Positions 25,591-35,122 of a stretch of 64,000 nt of DNA are shown here, in pieces. Numbering within the stretch: the stretch's first letter is position 1; each line of letters starts with the position of its first letter. The translations under genes and the position numbers were made by a program. Source of the stretch: CAVVDT01 sp963747005 (lineage in GTDB: Bacteria > Pseudomonadota > Alphaproteobacteria > Rhizobiales > Aestuariivirgaceae); the NCBI GenBank assembly GCA_963747005.1, contig CAVVDT010000005.1:62001-126000 (forward strand). Direction: 5' to 3'. Under the pieces are notes generated by a model that saw only the letters and a list, made by a program, of their open reading frames with translations, did no database searches and was not told where the DNA came from.

Positions 25591-27525
25591 CTACCAGCCG
25601 CCACCGCCCCCACCGCCGCCCCCGCCGCCAGACGAACCGCCCCCTGAGGAGCCCGACGACGACTGCGACGGCATGGCCGCGGCCATGCTGGCCGAGATGC
25701 CGGCGACCATGCCGACGGTAGCCACTTCGAGACTGCGGGTACTGAAGGTGCCGCCCGAATACCAACTTGGCTGGTAGGCTGTGCCACCGGTTTCAGGATG
25801 TACCACCGCCAGCCATTTCTGAAAGGCGCGTGTCCACGGTTCCTCCACTCCCAGCGCAATGGCATAGGGCAGGAAGCGCTCGAACAATTGCTGCGACATA
25901 TCCGGCGCCTTGTCCATGTTGAGGCGTCCCGCCTCGGCGACCGAGAGATAGAGCTTGAAGCCCTCGATCTGGTCCATGACCTTGCGGCCCTCAGGGGTCG
26001 GCGCGCGCAGCAGATAAAAGAAGCTCACGTTCATGATGCCGAGGCAGACAAGGCTGATTGCGGCCGGCAGCGGCATGGTGTCGTCGGGCGAAAAGAGACC
26101 GACGAGGACGACGCCCATGATGGCGATGCCCGGGACCAGCAGCACGATGCCGAGCAGTTTCGACGAGCCGCCGGGGATCAAGCCCATGACGCGGCGGCCA
26201 CCGGCAGCGATCAGCAGCGTGGCGGCGAGGCTGGCGCCGAGCAGGAAGATGACGGGCCCTACCTGTTCGGACATCGGCAGCTGCAAAACGAAGAACGCCA
26301 CCAGCGCCACCACCGAGAGGCCGGCGCCAATGGCAAAGGCGGCGTAGTTGTTGCGAAAATAGACCCCGCCGATTTCCTTGGTGACGGCGTCCTCGAACAA
26401 CGATACAGCCGACTGCAGCATCGCCCCGTGGGTCTTGTCGAAGGGCACGCGGTCGCGGCCGCTGAAGAGGTGATCGACGATGGCCGCCTCGCCCTTCGAC
26501 AAGGCCGGGTACGAAATTTTCAGCGCTTGCATCTCGATGTCGCCGTCTTTGTCCACGATCTTGACGACGCCCTTGACCGCCATGTCCAGCAGGGCCGCCA
26601 CAAAGCCGCGTGGCGCACCGTTCTTGATGCTGGGAAAGCCCTGATACAAAACGTAGCTGACGAACCCGGGTGACATGCCGGTGGGAGGGCCGAACAGCGG
26701 TATGATGGTCCCCTTGCCGGGATCGCGACCGATCTTCAGCCAGGTACTGACGAAATAGAACGCCGAGGCCACCGCGGCGGCGAACAGCGCCACGAAGCCG
26801 AGATTGTCCCACAACGACCAGAGCTGGCGATCGAGGCGACCGGGCTCAGGCACCAGACCCTTGGGAAAGCCCACCGCAACCGTCAGCCCCTCGTTGGGCT
26901 GCAACGCCCGGGTGGTCTCGAAGGTGATGGTGCTATCGCTCTCGTTGGCGATGCGCCAATCCTCGCCCTTGTCCCCGAACGCTCCCGTATAGGCCGCCTT
27001 GGAGAGGATGCGGGCGCCCGCCGGCAGGACGATGCGGGCGCTGGCGCTGTCGATGGGGAAAACCCAGAAATTGCCGGTAGCGTTCCAGTAGATCTCGTCG
27101 TGGTCGGCGAAATAACGCAGTTGCCGGGTGGTGCGGTAGTGCAGCACATAATCGTGCGGTCCACTCGAAACGAAGACGTCCTTGTCGCCGATATAGACCC
27201 GCTCGTAGCGGCCGAGGCTCTGGGTATGCCAGGGTTCGTCATGTCCATCGCGGGTGATGCCGGTCACCGTGAAGCCGACGCGTCGGACATAGCCGCTCGC
27301 GGAGCGGTAGATGACCGGAAAGTCGCGATAGATGCCGTGCTTGATCTGGGCGCCCTCGGCATTGACGCGAATGCGTTCCTCGACGTCGAGAACACCATCG
27401 GCACCGACATTGACGGTCACGTTGTAGGAGAGGATCTCCTCTGCCGCCGCGGCAATATCGGCCACGGCGATGAGCGCAAGGAGCGCCAGGGCCGTGGCCG
27501 CGACACGGACGATGAACCGGCGCAT
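25591..27525 (-). CDS. DUF2207 membrane protein with Gly-rich tail
   Basis: 644 residues from ATG 27523-27525; the frame stays open upstream but only because it crosses the LemA gene. Signal peptide VAATALALLALIAVADIAAA, then an extracytoplasmic DUF2207 domain (ILSYNVTVNVGADGVLDVEE, IKHGIYRDFPVIYRS, IYWNATGNFWVFPI), a membrane helix (LGFVALFAAAVASAFYF), a cytoplasmic region, two further helices (about residues 400-480), and a C-terminal SSGGGSSGGG-type glycine run. This pairing with LemA is widespread; the complex is of unknown biochemical function and is linked to envelope stress. 13 bases separate it from lemA. Confidence 0.85.
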   Translation of the reverse strand: MRRFIVRVAATALALLALIAVADIAAAAEEILSYNVTVNVGADGVLDVEERIRVNAEGAQIKHGIYRDFPVIYRSASGYVRRVGFTVTGITRDGHDEPWHTQSLGRYERVYIGDKDVFVSSGPHDYVLHYRTTRQLRYFADHDEIYWNATGNFWVFPIDSASARIVLPAGARILSKAAYTGAFGDKGEDWRIANESDSTITFETTRALQPNEGLTVAVGFPKGLVPEPGRLDRQLWSLWDNLGFVALFAAAVASAFYFVSTWLKIGRDPGKGTIIPLFGPPTGMSPGFVSYVLYQGFPSIKNGAPRGFVAALLDMAVKGVVKIVDKDGDIEMQALKISYPALSKGEAAIVDHLFSGRDRVPFDKTHGAMLQSAVSLFEDAVTKEIGGVYFRNNYAAFAIGAGLSVVALVAFFVLQLPMSEQVGPVIFLLGASLAATLLIAAGGRRVMGLIPGGSSKLLGIVLLVPGIAIMGVVLVGLFSPDDTMPLPAAISLVCLGIMNVSFFYLLRAPTPEGRKVMDQIEGFKLYLSVAEAGRLNMDKAPDMSQQLFERFLPYAIALGVEEPWTRAFQKWLAVVHPETGGTAYQPSWYSGGTFSTRSLEVATVGMVAGISASMAAAMPSQSSSGSSGGGSSGGGGGGGGGGGW

Positions 27526-27538
27526 GACGCTCACTCCA

Positions 27539-28096
27539 TCAGAATTCCACCTTGGGCACGGCGCGGTCGGCCGCATTCTCGATCTCGAAGAACTGGGCTT
27601 TTTCGAACTTGAAGTGGCTGGCGAGGATATTGGAGGGGAATGAACCCACCAGAATATTGAGATTGCGGGCGGCGCCATTGTAGTAGCGCCGCGACAACTG
27701 CAACTGGTCCTCGATGTCCGCGAGCGACTTCTGGAAGTCCATGACGTTGGTCGAGGCCTTGAGGTCGGGATAGTTCTCCATCACCGCGTTGAGGCGCATC
27801 AGCGCCCCCGACAGGGCGCCTTCGACCTTGGCACGGGTCTCGGGGTCCGCATTGGCGGCTGCTTGCGCCTTCGAGCGCAACTCGGTCACCTCCTCGAACA
27901 CGCCCTTTTCATGGGCCATGTAGCCTTTGACAGCGGCCAGGAGATTGGGGATGAGGTCGGTGCGGCGCTTGAGCTGCACGTCGATACCGCTCCAGCCCTC
28001 GGCCACCATCTGGCGGTTGCGGATGAGCGAATTGTAGATGTAGATCGCGTAGGCCGCGAGGGCCACGACGATGGCAACGAAACCACCCAGCCACAT
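27539..28096 (-). CDS. lemA: LemA family protein
   Basis: 185 residues. N-terminal membrane anchor (FVAIVVALAAYAIYIYNSLI) followed by a long four-helix coiled body with the family signature RNRQMVAEGWSGIDVQLKRR then TDLIPNLLAAVKGYM, and the late YYNGAARNLNILVGSFPSNI. LemA proteins are inner-membrane proteins of unknown molecular role found beside DUF2207 or TPM-domain proteins, as here. Transcribed with the DUF2207 gene. Confidence 0.93.
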   Translation of the reverse strand: MWLGGFVAIVVALAAYAIYIYNSLIRNRQMVAEGWSGIDVQLKRRTDLIPNLLAAVKGYMAHEKGVFEEVTELRSKAQAAANADPETRAKVEGALSGALMRLNAVMENYPDLKASTNVMDFQKSLADIEDQLQLSRRYYNGAARNLNILVGSFPSNILASHFKFEKAQFFEIENAADRAVPKVEF

Positions 28097-28133
28097 GCGC
28101 GTTCTCCCTGAATGAGTATTTGTTGTCGGCCTG

Positions 28134-28598
28134 CTATTTCCCGGTTTTCCTGAGATCGGTACGTGCCTGCGACAGTTCCGCGGTGGTGCGGGTCAGGCGG
28201 TCGGCCAGTTCACGCATCACCTCGATGCCGATTTCGGGAAACTCGCGGATAAGGCGCAGGAAGTGCTCCTTCTCGATGCGCAGCGTATCCATGCGGGTCG
28301 CCGCCTTGACCGTCGCGGTGCGCGGCACCTCGCATAGGATGGCGATCTCGCCGACGATGGCATTCTCGCCGACCCGGGCGAGAGGGATGTCGCCACTCGC
28401 CGTCTCGGCCACAATATCGGCCTCGCCCTTCATGATCACATAGGCTGCATCGCCGTCGTCGCCCTGGTGGAAAAGGATCTGCTGGGGCTGGAATGACATG
28501 CGATCGGACGTGAAGGCCAGGAGCTTGAGCTTGGCAAGCTCCATCTTGGCGAACAGGGGCACCCGCTTCAGCCGGTCCACTTCATCCTTGAGCAACAT
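28134..28598 (-). CDS. Cyclic-nucleotide-binding domain protein
   Basis: 154 residues consisting almost only of one cNMP-binding beta barrel: VPLFAKMELAKLKLLAFTSD, ILFHQGDDGDAAYVIMKGEA, and the phosphate cassette ENAIVGEIAILCEVPRTATV, with Arg in the PRTATV position that binds the cyclic phosphate. No DNA-binding domain follows; the end is a short charged helix (LADRLTRTTAELSQARTDLR). It is 43 bases after the large ABC protein on the same strand, so it may report cAMP or another ligand to that protein. Two nucleotide cyclases are encoded at 48881-50245 and 53850-55541. Confidence 0.85.
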   Translation of the reverse strand: MLLKDEVDRLKRVPLFAKMELAKLKLLAFTSDRMSFQPQQILFHQGDDGDAAYVIMKGEADIVAETASGDIPLARVGENAIVGEIAILCEVPRTATVKAATRMDTLRIEKEHFLRLIREFPEIGIEVMRELADRLTRTTAELSQARTDLRKTGK

Positions 28599-28641
28599 TG
28601 CCCTTACTACTCCGTTCGCGCGCTCTGCCCCGCAGGCGGCA

Positions 28642-31404
28642 TTATGCCACAAGTTTGGCGAACGCGCCTTGCTTCTTCAAAAGTTCCTGCGGCGGACCAT
28701 CCTCGACCAGTCGTCCATCCTGCATGACCAGCACCCGATCGAACTCACTGGCCTGGGAGGGATTGGACAGCACCCACAAGACCCCGCTCACCCCGCCTAC
28801 GGGACCGATGGGCTCGGTGAGGATGCGCTTGAGGATATTGACCTGCGCGGTGCGGTCGAGCGCCGACAGCGAACGATTGATGACCAGGAGGTCCGACCGC
28901 CTGAGCAAAGCGCGCGCCAGGCCGATCTTCTGGCGCTGCACCTGTGACAGCCGCTTGCCGCCGGTACCGACATTGAAGTCGAGCCCGACCTGCAGAACGC
29001 CGTCATAAAGATTGTATTGGTCGAGGGCGGCGCGGATCATGGCAAAGACCTTGGCCTGTCCGCCGGCGACGCCATAGCAGACGCGGCCCAAAAGCATGTT
29101 GTCCTGGATCGAAGCGTTGCGGTTGTAGCTCGCCGGATCGTAGAACTCGATCATGCCTTTCAATTCGTCCGGCAGGCCGGCGCGGAAGGCCTTCCTCAGG
29201 TCGAGAAGGCCCGCCATCACCTGTTCATCGAGCAGGCCCATGCGGTGGCGGGGCTCGATGTAGGCGAATGGCAAGCGGATGAAGCGCTGGCGATCGTCCT
29301 CGGCCACCGACTCGATGGGCTGGTTGGCGATGCGCGCCAGCGCCACCTGGTATTCCGGGATTTCGTCGGGCGACATGAAACTCAACTGCTCGAAGAAGGG
29401 ATGGTCAGGCGGCAGGTCGGCGAACAGTTCGATGGCGGTGGCGGCGATCTCGCGGCCGCGTTCGAAGAACAACTGTTCGAGGTTCAGGCTGCTCAGCAAT
29501 TCGCGGACATATTTGTGGCTCGCCAGGTTTTGCTCCGAAAGATCGTCGGTGTCGGGGGTACCGAACAGGACATTTTCGGCCACCGTTGCCTGCTCGGCAT
29601 AGGTATCGGGATTGAAGAACTCGACGAGTTCGGCGTTGTCGCCCTCCTCCAGTCGGGCGCGCAAGGCATGACGGGCTTCCAGGACGGCACTCGCCAGGTC
29701 AGCGTGGGCCGCCGGGTCGATGCGCCCGCGCAGGCCCAGGTCGATAATGTCGTCGTCAAGCTCGACGAGACCCAACACGCGTTTGACCTGGTTCATCATA
29801 TCCTCAGGCCCGCTGGCACCGGCAGCGTCGTAGTCGATCCAGTCAGCGGCCGCGTCGAGGTCGACATTGCCGGAGCGGCGGGCCTCTGCGACCTCCCAGG
29901 CCCGACGACTGGCGCCGGCGGCATCGTAATTGGCCGGGCGCAGTGGCACATGCTTGAGGCCGTAAAGCATGTTGTCGGCGACCGAGCCCTGGAACAGCGG
30001 CAGATCGGACGGCACCACCGAAATGCGCCGGCCGGTCACCGCCTCGGGTACTTCGGCCATGTCATCATCATTGATGGAGACCCGGCCCGCCGTCGGTGAA
30101 ACCAGCCTGGCGACCAGATCGCCCAGCGTTTCGGTGCCGCTGTTGGGTCCACCGACGACGGCCACTTTCTCACCCATTTCAATACGCGAGGTGATCTGCT
30201 CGATGAGCTTGGCGCCGGCCTCGTCGGTGACGCTGACACCGGAAAACCGCAACTGGCCATTCAGCGGCTCCACCGGTTCCATGACCGGCTTCTGCAGTTC
30301 GCGCGGGATCATGCCATCGGAATTGAACTGCTCGATGACCTGGGAATACTTCACCTGCACGTCCATGCGCTGCTGATCCCAGTTGATCAGATCCTTGATG
30401 GGCGCCGGCAGGTCCTTGTAGGCAGCGATCACCGCCACGAGCTGGCCGATGTCGAGATTGCCGTTGAGAGCGAAATAACCGCCGACCAGGTAGAACACAA
30501 AGGGGGTCACCTGGGCGAGGAAGTTATTGAGGAACTTGACGAAGAACTTGCGTTGATAAAGCTCATAGCGGATCGAGAAGATATGGCCGAGACGATTGGC
30601 GATATCGGCCCGCTCGAAATTGGAAGTGTCGTTCAAGTGGATGTTGCCGATGCCCTCGACGATCTCGCCGACGCGGCCGGCAAACTGGCGGGCGGTCAAC
30701 TGGCGCCGGCGGCCCAGTTCGATCTGCCGGCGCCTGAGACGCGGAATGACGATGGCCTGCACCGCCACGATGCCGGCCGCGATGAGGCCGAGCGACATCG
30801 ACTGCACCAGAATGAAGACCATGGCGGTGGCGGCCTGTCCGCCGAGGAAGAAGGGTGTAACGAAGGCCTCGCCGATGAAGCCGCCGATGGGCTCCACCTC
30901 GTCCTTCACCATGGTCGACAGTTCCGACGGTTTGGCACGACGGTAATAGGACATGGGAAAGCGCATCAGGCGATCGACCAGCTCGAAGCGCAGATGCCTG
31001 AGCATGCGTTCGCCGAGGCGACCTTTGTAGGTATTGATGTAGAATTTGAACAGGCCGTTGACGATGACCAGCAGCAAGAACACGATGCTGAGCGCTACCA
31101 GCGCCCCGAAGCGTTGCAAATGGACGCCATGAAAGAGTTCCAGCTTGCCGCTCGACCACAACCAGGTGGGCACGTTGAAATCGATGCGGAAATAAAGCTG
31201 GGTGGCGTCTTCGGACGGAAACCCCTTGCCCTGGATGGGGCCGTTGACGATCTGTTTGGGCAGATCGAGCGACAGGAAGTAGGTAGGCATTGAGACGAGC
31301 ACGATGAAGAGGATGAATATCTGCATCCTCTTGGTGTGCCGCCAGGCAAAAGCGAAAACCGTCGTCGGCAGATTCTCGTGCCGGTTGGCCGGTTCAGCGC
31401 TCAT
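28642..31404 (-). CDS. ABC exporter-like protein with a catalytically dead, enlarged ATPase domain
   Basis: 920 residues. Residues 1-350 are a type-1 exporter membrane domain (MLRHLRFELVDRLMRFPMSY, coupling helices present). The ATPase domain follows from about 385, but every catalytic motif is changed: Walker A GGPNSGTET at 418-426 has Glu425 for Lys, the Q-loop reads VVPSD (Ser for Gln), the signature is LSQVQ (for LSGGQ), Walker B is LLVINRS with Asn843 and Arg844 for Asp-Glu, and the switch His is Asn881. The D-loop SALD is intact. About 290 extra residues (470-760) contain a duplicated unit (EFFNPDTYAEQATVAENVLF and EFYDPASYNRNASIQDNMLL). The frame is clean, so the protein is maintained. 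It overlaps the methyltransferase gene by four bases. Confidence 0.88.
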   Translation of the reverse strand: MSAEPANRHENLPTTVFAFAWRHTKRMQIFILFIVLVSMPTYFLSLDLPKQIVNGPIQGKGFPSEDATQLYFRIDFNVPTWLWSSGKLELFHGVHLQRFGALVALSIVFLLLVIVNGLFKFYINTYKGRLGERMLRHLRFELVDRLMRFPMSYYRRAKPSELSTMVKDEVEPIGGFIGEAFVTPFFLGGQAATAMVFILVQSMSLGLIAAGIVAVQAIVIPRLRRRQIELGRRRQLTARQFAGRVGEIVEGIGNIHLNDTSNFERADIANRLGHIFSIRYELYQRKFFVKFLNNFLAQVTPFVFYLVGGYFALNGNLDIGQLVAVIAAYKDLPAPIKDLINWDQQRMDVQVKYSQVIEQFNSDGMIPRELQKPVMEPVEPLNGQLRFSGVSVTDEAGAKLIEQITSRIEMGEKVAVVGGPNSGTETLGDLVARLVSPTAGRVSINDDDMAEVPEAVTGRRISVVPSDLPLFQGSVADNMLYGLKHVPLRPANYDAAGASRRAWEVAEARRSGNVDLDAAADWIDYDAAGASGPEDMMNQVKRVLGLVELDDDIIDLGLRGRIDPAAHADLASAVLEARHALRARLEEGDNAELVEFFNPDTYAEQATVAENVLFGTPDTDDLSEQNLASHKYVRELLSSLNLEQLFFERGREIAATAIELFADLPPDHPFFEQLSFMSPDEIPEYQVALARIANQPIESVAEDDRQRFIRLPFAYIEPRHRMGLLDEQVMAGLLDLRKAFRAGLPDELKGMIEFYDPASYNRNASIQDNMLLGRVCYGVAGGQAKVFAMIRAALDQYNLYDGVLQVGLDFNVGTGGKRLSQVQRQKIGLARALLRRSDLLVINRSLSALDRTAQVNILKRILTEPIGPVGGVSGVLWVLSNPSQASEFDRVLVMQDGRLVEDGPPQELLKKQGAFAKLVA

Positions 31405-31976
31405 GCCGCTGTTGCCCCGCGGATCGGATCGAGCACGAAAAACCGCCGCTCGGCATAGGGCGAGCCGGCGATTTCCTCATCATCGAGGATAAGGCGGATG
31501 GAGCAGCGTTGCTTCAAGGTCTCGCGCCCCAGGATATAGGGCACCTGCGACGCCGCCCGCTCGAGCGCCGGGGGGTATTCGAGCACCACGACCATGGCAT
31601 TGTCGATCAGCCGGAACAGCAGATCTCCCAGCGGGTTGCGCGCCCCGAAGGGCTTCAGCGAATAGCCGAGCATCACCAGGCCGTACTGACCTCCGGGAAG
31701 GTCGTAGTCGATCTCCTGGAATTTCCGGGCGACGTGGCGCACCCGGCACGGCGCGCCGTTCAGTTCGTCCGCCTCGTAAGGCACCACCTTGGGGTCCACC
31801 ACCAGCACGCTTTCGGGCCGGTGATGAAGATGCGGCGTCAGCGGGCGCAAGTGGCCACCGATTTCCAGGATATGTGGACAACCCACCAGGAAATGCGCTG
31901 CGATTGCCTGCCGCACCATAGCCGCAGGTCCGGCGAGATGAGGTATCTCAATCCCGTCCGCAACGTGCTTGTTCAT
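31401..31976 (-). CDS. Putative methyltransferase-like protein
   Basis: 191 residues from ATG 31974-31976. PHILEIGGHLRPLTPHL is a weak glycine-rich SAM-motif candidate, ESVLVVDPKVVPYEADEL fits the acidic second motif, and QYGLVMLGYSLKPFG fits the following strand, so a class I methyltransferase fold is likely though its first motif is imperfect. The C-terminus includes VVVLEYPPALERAASQVPYI. It overlaps the dead-ABC gene and is divergent from another methyltransferase-like gene at 32061; the two may modify one substrate. Confidence 0.55.
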   Translation of the reverse strand: MNKHVADGIEIPHLAGPAAMVRQAIAAHFLVGCPHILEIGGHLRPLTPHLHHRPESVLVVDPKVVPYEADELNGAPCRVRHVARKFQEIDYDLPGGQYGLVMLGYSLKPFGARNPLGDLLFRLIDNAMVVVLEYPPALERAASQVPYILGRETLKQRCSIRLILDDEEIAGSPYAERRFFVLDPIRGATAA

Positions 31977-32060
31977 GCTCTGCCGCCCAACCCTGTTGCC
32001 TCGGTCCAACTGCAAGCATACAAAGCCTGATTGGCCCCGTCACTAGCAACCACGCAAAGA

Positions 32061-32732
32061 ATGCTGACACAAACCAGATTTGTCGTCGATCCCGATTTTA
32101 CCTTCGACATCTTGCGCGGGCTGGCGCGGTACAGCGGCAGCAATTTCATCGCGGCGCTGGCCGAGGCGGTCACGCGGCATCCCCGCCATAACATCTCGCA
32201 GGCCCTCGGCCACCGTCAGATCGCCTGCAAGATGTGGCTGAAGGATGCCCTGTTCGCCACCCTGGGCGGGCGCTTCGGGACCATCTGGGTGGTCGGCGGC
32301 TGGTACGGTGTGCTGGCGGCCATGCTGTTCGACGATGCGCGCTTCGACATCGATCGCATCGTCAGCTTCGATCTCGATCCCGATTGCGCGCCGGTGGCCG
32401 AGACCCTGAACGCCTTGGCGGTAAAGGCGGGGCGTTTCGAGGCGCGCACCGCCGATATGTATGGCCTCGACTACAGTGCCCCCGATGCTCCCGACCTGAT
32501 CGTCAACACCTCGTGCGAGCATATCGCCGACATGCCCGGCTGGCTGAGCCTCATTCCCGTTCAGCGCAAGCTGGTGTTGCAGTCGAACGACTATTTTTCC
32601 GAACCCGAACACGTCAACTGCGTCGAGAGCCTCGATGCCTTCGTCGCCCAGTGCGGCCTTTCACGTGTCGACTTCAGGGGCGAACTCGACATGCACAAAT
32701 ATACCCGCTTCATGCTCATCGGGGCACGCTGA
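32061..32732 (+). CDS. Class I SAM-dependent methyltransferase-like protein
   Basis: 223 residues from ATG 32061; the frame opens ten codons earlier. Motif I is IWVVGGWYGVLAAMLF, motif II VSFDLDPDCAPVAETLN, and the middle strand DLIVNTSCEHIADMPGWLSL, a layout seen in small-molecule methyltransferases. Its 3' end overlaps the convergent glycosyltransferase by 17 bases. Set in a cluster of glycosyltransferases and a membrane transporter-like protein, it may methylate a sugar or a lipid-linked intermediate; this is inference. Confidence 0.65.
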   Translation: MLTQTRFVVDPDFTFDILRGLARYSGSNFIAALAEAVTRHPRHNISQALGHRQIACKMWLKDALFATLGGRFGTIWVVGGWYGVLAAMLFDDARFDIDRIVSFDLDPDCAPVAETLNALAVKAGRFEARTADMYGLDYSAPDAPDLIVNTSCEHIADMPGWLSLIPVQRKLVLQSNDYFSEPEHVNCVESLDAFVAQCGLSRVDFRGELDMHKYTRFMLIGAR

Positions 32733-33864
32733 GCCGCTGTTTCAGAATTTCGGCGGTACGGGCGGCCCCGCCCAGTCGCGGGCGGTTGCCGGGCGGCGGC
32801 GGCGGTGCGGCCAGCGCGGCTGCGATCTCGCTCAGCAGGCGTTGCGGCGTCACCTCGGCCGGCCGCAGCGGACGGACGATGCCGCGCGCGCTGAGCGCTG
32901 CGGCGCGGCGGCTTTGCTCGGTCTCGCCGCCGGCATCGAACGGCACCATCAGCGAACGGCATCCCGCCTCGAGGATATCGGCGGCGGTATTGTAGCCGGC
33001 TTGCGAAACCGACACCGCGCATTGGGCGAGCAACGCCCGGAAATCATCGCGATGGCGCTCGATCGAGACGTTGCCGGGCAGATCGCGGCCAAGCCCTTCG
33101 GCGACGTCGACGGGCATGTTGGGACCGGTGATGAGAAGCCACTCGCCGCTGGCGCCGGCATCGAGGCGGGCAGCCTCGAGGCTTGCATGCATCAGCGCAC
33201 TGCCAGCCGCGCCGCCGCCGGCCGAGACGACGATGTCGGCGCGTCGGCCTTCAAGGGGTCCGGTCGGGCCTGAGACGATGCCGGAATAGCGCACCAGATC
33301 GGCGATGGCGGGGGTTTGCGGAAATGTCGCCTCGAACGGCACGAAGTCCGGATCGCCGTGCACCACCACCAGATCGAAGGCGGCGCGCAGGGTGGCGACG
33401 GTTTCGGCATCGCGGCCGGGCTTGCGGTTCTCCTGCTGGATGTCACGTACCGATGACACAATGAGTCGGGTGGGACTTGATGGGGCACGCGCCAGATCGA
33501 TCAGTGGCTCCAGCTCAAAGCGCATCAGGCGGCGACCGAAGGGATAGGCCTCAATGAGCAGCACCTCGGGTGCCACGCGGCGCCAGGTGTCGAGCAATTC
33601 ATCGCGGCGATGGTCGAGGAAGGCGCGATCGGCGACACGGCCGGCATCATCCAGCAGATCGGAAAACCCTTCCGTGCTGCATAGTGCCGGCAAGGCGACA
33701 TTGCGGATGCCATCGATTTGCGGGAAGCCGGGCACCGCCCGGCCGCCGGTTACCAGCGTCACGTCGAAGCCGGCCTCGCCCAGCGCGGATGCCACCAGGC
33801 TGGCCCGCGCCAGATGGCCGATGCCGAGTAGATGCTGGACGTAAAAGAGCACCGAAGCGCTCAC
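32716..33864 (-). CDS. MurG-like glycosyltransferase
   Basis: 382 residues. GT-B fold: N-terminal VLFYVQHLLGIGHLARASLV with the GxGHxxR loop typical of MurG-like enzymes, and C-terminal ADIVVSAGGGAAGSALMHAS, VSVSQAGYNTAADILEAGCR then SLMVPFDAGGETEQSRRA, which is the UDP-sugar-binding site. Overlaps the preceding glycosyltransferase by four bases (ATGA). Acts on an unknown acceptor at the cytoplasmic membrane face. Together with the two upstream enzymes it forms a three-glycosyltransferase operon. Confidence 0.8.
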   Translation of the reverse strand: MSASVLFYVQHLLGIGHLARASLVASALGEAGFDVTLVTGGRAVPGFPQIDGIRNVALPALCSTEGFSDLLDDAGRVADRAFLDHRRDELLDTWRRVAPEVLLIEAYPFGRRLMRFELEPLIDLARAPSSPTRLIVSSVRDIQQENRKPGRDAETVATLRAAFDLVVVHGDPDFVPFEATFPQTPAIADLVRYSGIVSGPTGPLEGRRADIVVSAGGGAAGSALMHASLEAARLDAGASGEWLLITGPNMPVDVAEGLGRDLPGNVSIERHRDDFRALLAQCAVSVSQAGYNTAADILEAGCRSLMVPFDAGGETEQSRRAAALSARGIVRPLRPAEVTPQRLLSEIAAALAAPPPPPGNRPRLGGAARTAEILKQRLSVPR

Positions 33865-35117
33865 GGCACAGCCTCACGCGGCGGCACCATGCCGACGCTG
33901 GCGAACAGGTCGACCAGGGCGGCGATGCTGGTGTGGTGATCGAAATCGGCGCGCACCCGCTTTTCACCAGCTGCCGCCAGGCGCAGCCTGAGGCCGGGAT
34001 CGGCGATGAGCGAGCCGAGAGCCGCAGCCAGCGCATCGGCATCTTCAGGGGGCACGAGCACCCCGTTGATGCCGCTATCGATGAGTTCCGGCACGCCCGA
34101 TATGCCGGTCGAGAGGACGCACAGGCGCTGGCTCAGGGCCTCCACCACCACGTTGGGCAGGCCGTCGCGGTCGCCGTCGCGGGCGATACGGCAGGCCAGC
34201 ACGAAAAGATCGCTGTCGCGATAGGCGGCAAGCACGGCGTCCTGCGGCTGGCTTCCCTGCCAGTCAATTTTCTGAGCGATACCTAGGCTTTCCGCCTGCG
34301 CCTTGAGGGCGGGGATGAGGTCTCCTCCGCCGATATGGGTCCAGCGCCAGTTGAGCGCCGGGTCGAGGCGGGCGAGGGCCGCCAGCAGGACATCGAGGCC
34401 CTTCTTTTCCACCGCCCGGCAGACCGTCAACAGCCTGACGGGCGCTTCCGGGCGCGATCCGGTGCGGCGCGTCGGTTTCTTCGGCCCGGCATCGAAGCGG
34501 GCAAGATCGAGGCCGTGGTAGCTCAGATGCACCCGCTCCGGTGCGCTCGCCAGGCTCTTGAGGCGCTCGGCCCCGACACCGGTACAGGTCACCACCCAGC
34601 GCGCCGAGGCAAGCTTTGAGGCCAACTCCTTGTCGTCCGACGTCCAGATGTCCTTGGCGTGCGCCGAGCAGGTCCAGGCAAGGCCGGTCAGGAGGCTCAC
34701 ATAACGTGCCACCGAGGCCGGCGTGTGGATGAAATGGGCGTGGATATGGACGATATCGGCGGGCAATTCGGCCGCCATCACCAGCGCCTGGCCGAAGCGC
34801 CGCAAGCGGTGGCGGGAAAAGTCGGTCTTCAGGTCGGCGAAGAACCGCCGGCGCGCTGCCCGGTAGCCCGCCAGCCGGCGGGCCTGCCACCAGCCTTTCA
34901 CGACCCGCCAGGGTTCTTCATGCAGATATTCCGGCAGATAGACGACAGGGCTTTCAATCTCGCGGTGAACCGGATGCACCCTGGCGTCCGTCGGACGGCG
35001 CATGGAGTAGATCGCCAGATCGAGGCCGGCCTTTTCGAGCCCCCTGATCTCCTGGGCAATGAATGTCTCCGACAGGCGCGGATAGCCCTTGAGGAGGACC
35101 GCGATGCGCTTGGCCAT
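33861..35117 (-). CDS. GT4-type glycosyltransferase
   Basis: 418 residues. Starts IAVLLKGYPRLSETFIAQEI, a common opening of GT4 enzymes of exopolysaccharide and glycolipid synthesis. DIVHIHAHFIHTPASVARY gives the acceptor-side loop; the donor site is LLTVCRAVEKKGLDVLLAAL and LPNVVVEALSQRLCVLSTGI then SGVPELIDSG, the EX7E-type region. Third base-level coupling in this operon: five bases after the COG4671-type enzyme and four-base overlap with the next. Sugar donor unknown. Confidence 0.85.
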   Translation of the reverse strand: MAKRIAVLLKGYPRLSETFIAQEIRGLEKAGLDLAIYSMRRPTDARVHPVHREIESPVVYLPEYLHEEPWRVVKGWWQARRLAGYRAARRRFFADLKTDFSRHRLRRFGQALVMAAELPADIVHIHAHFIHTPASVARYVSLLTGLAWTCSAHAKDIWTSDDKELASKLASARWVVTCTGVGAERLKSLASAPERVHLSYHGLDLARFDAGPKKPTRRTGSRPEAPVRLLTVCRAVEKKGLDVLLAALARLDPALNWRWTHIGGGDLIPALKAQAESLGIAQKIDWQGSQPQDAVLAAYRDSDLFVLACRIARDGDRDGLPNVVVEALSQRLCVLSTGISGVPELIDSGINGVLVPPEDADALAAALGSLIADPGLRLRLAAAGEKRVRADFDHHTSIAALVDLFASVGMVPPREAVP

Positions 35118-35122
35118 CGCGT

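Noticed and set aside
27525..27678. N-terminal extension of the DUF2207 protein
   Set aside because: The added 51 residues lie antisense to nothing but inside the LemA 3' end in another frame; a signal peptide begins exactly at 27525.
32836..34286. Plus-strand open frames opposite the glycosyltransferase genes
   Set aside because: They are antisense shadows in a GC-rich genome; the minus-strand proteins have full GT-B motifs and tight overlaps.
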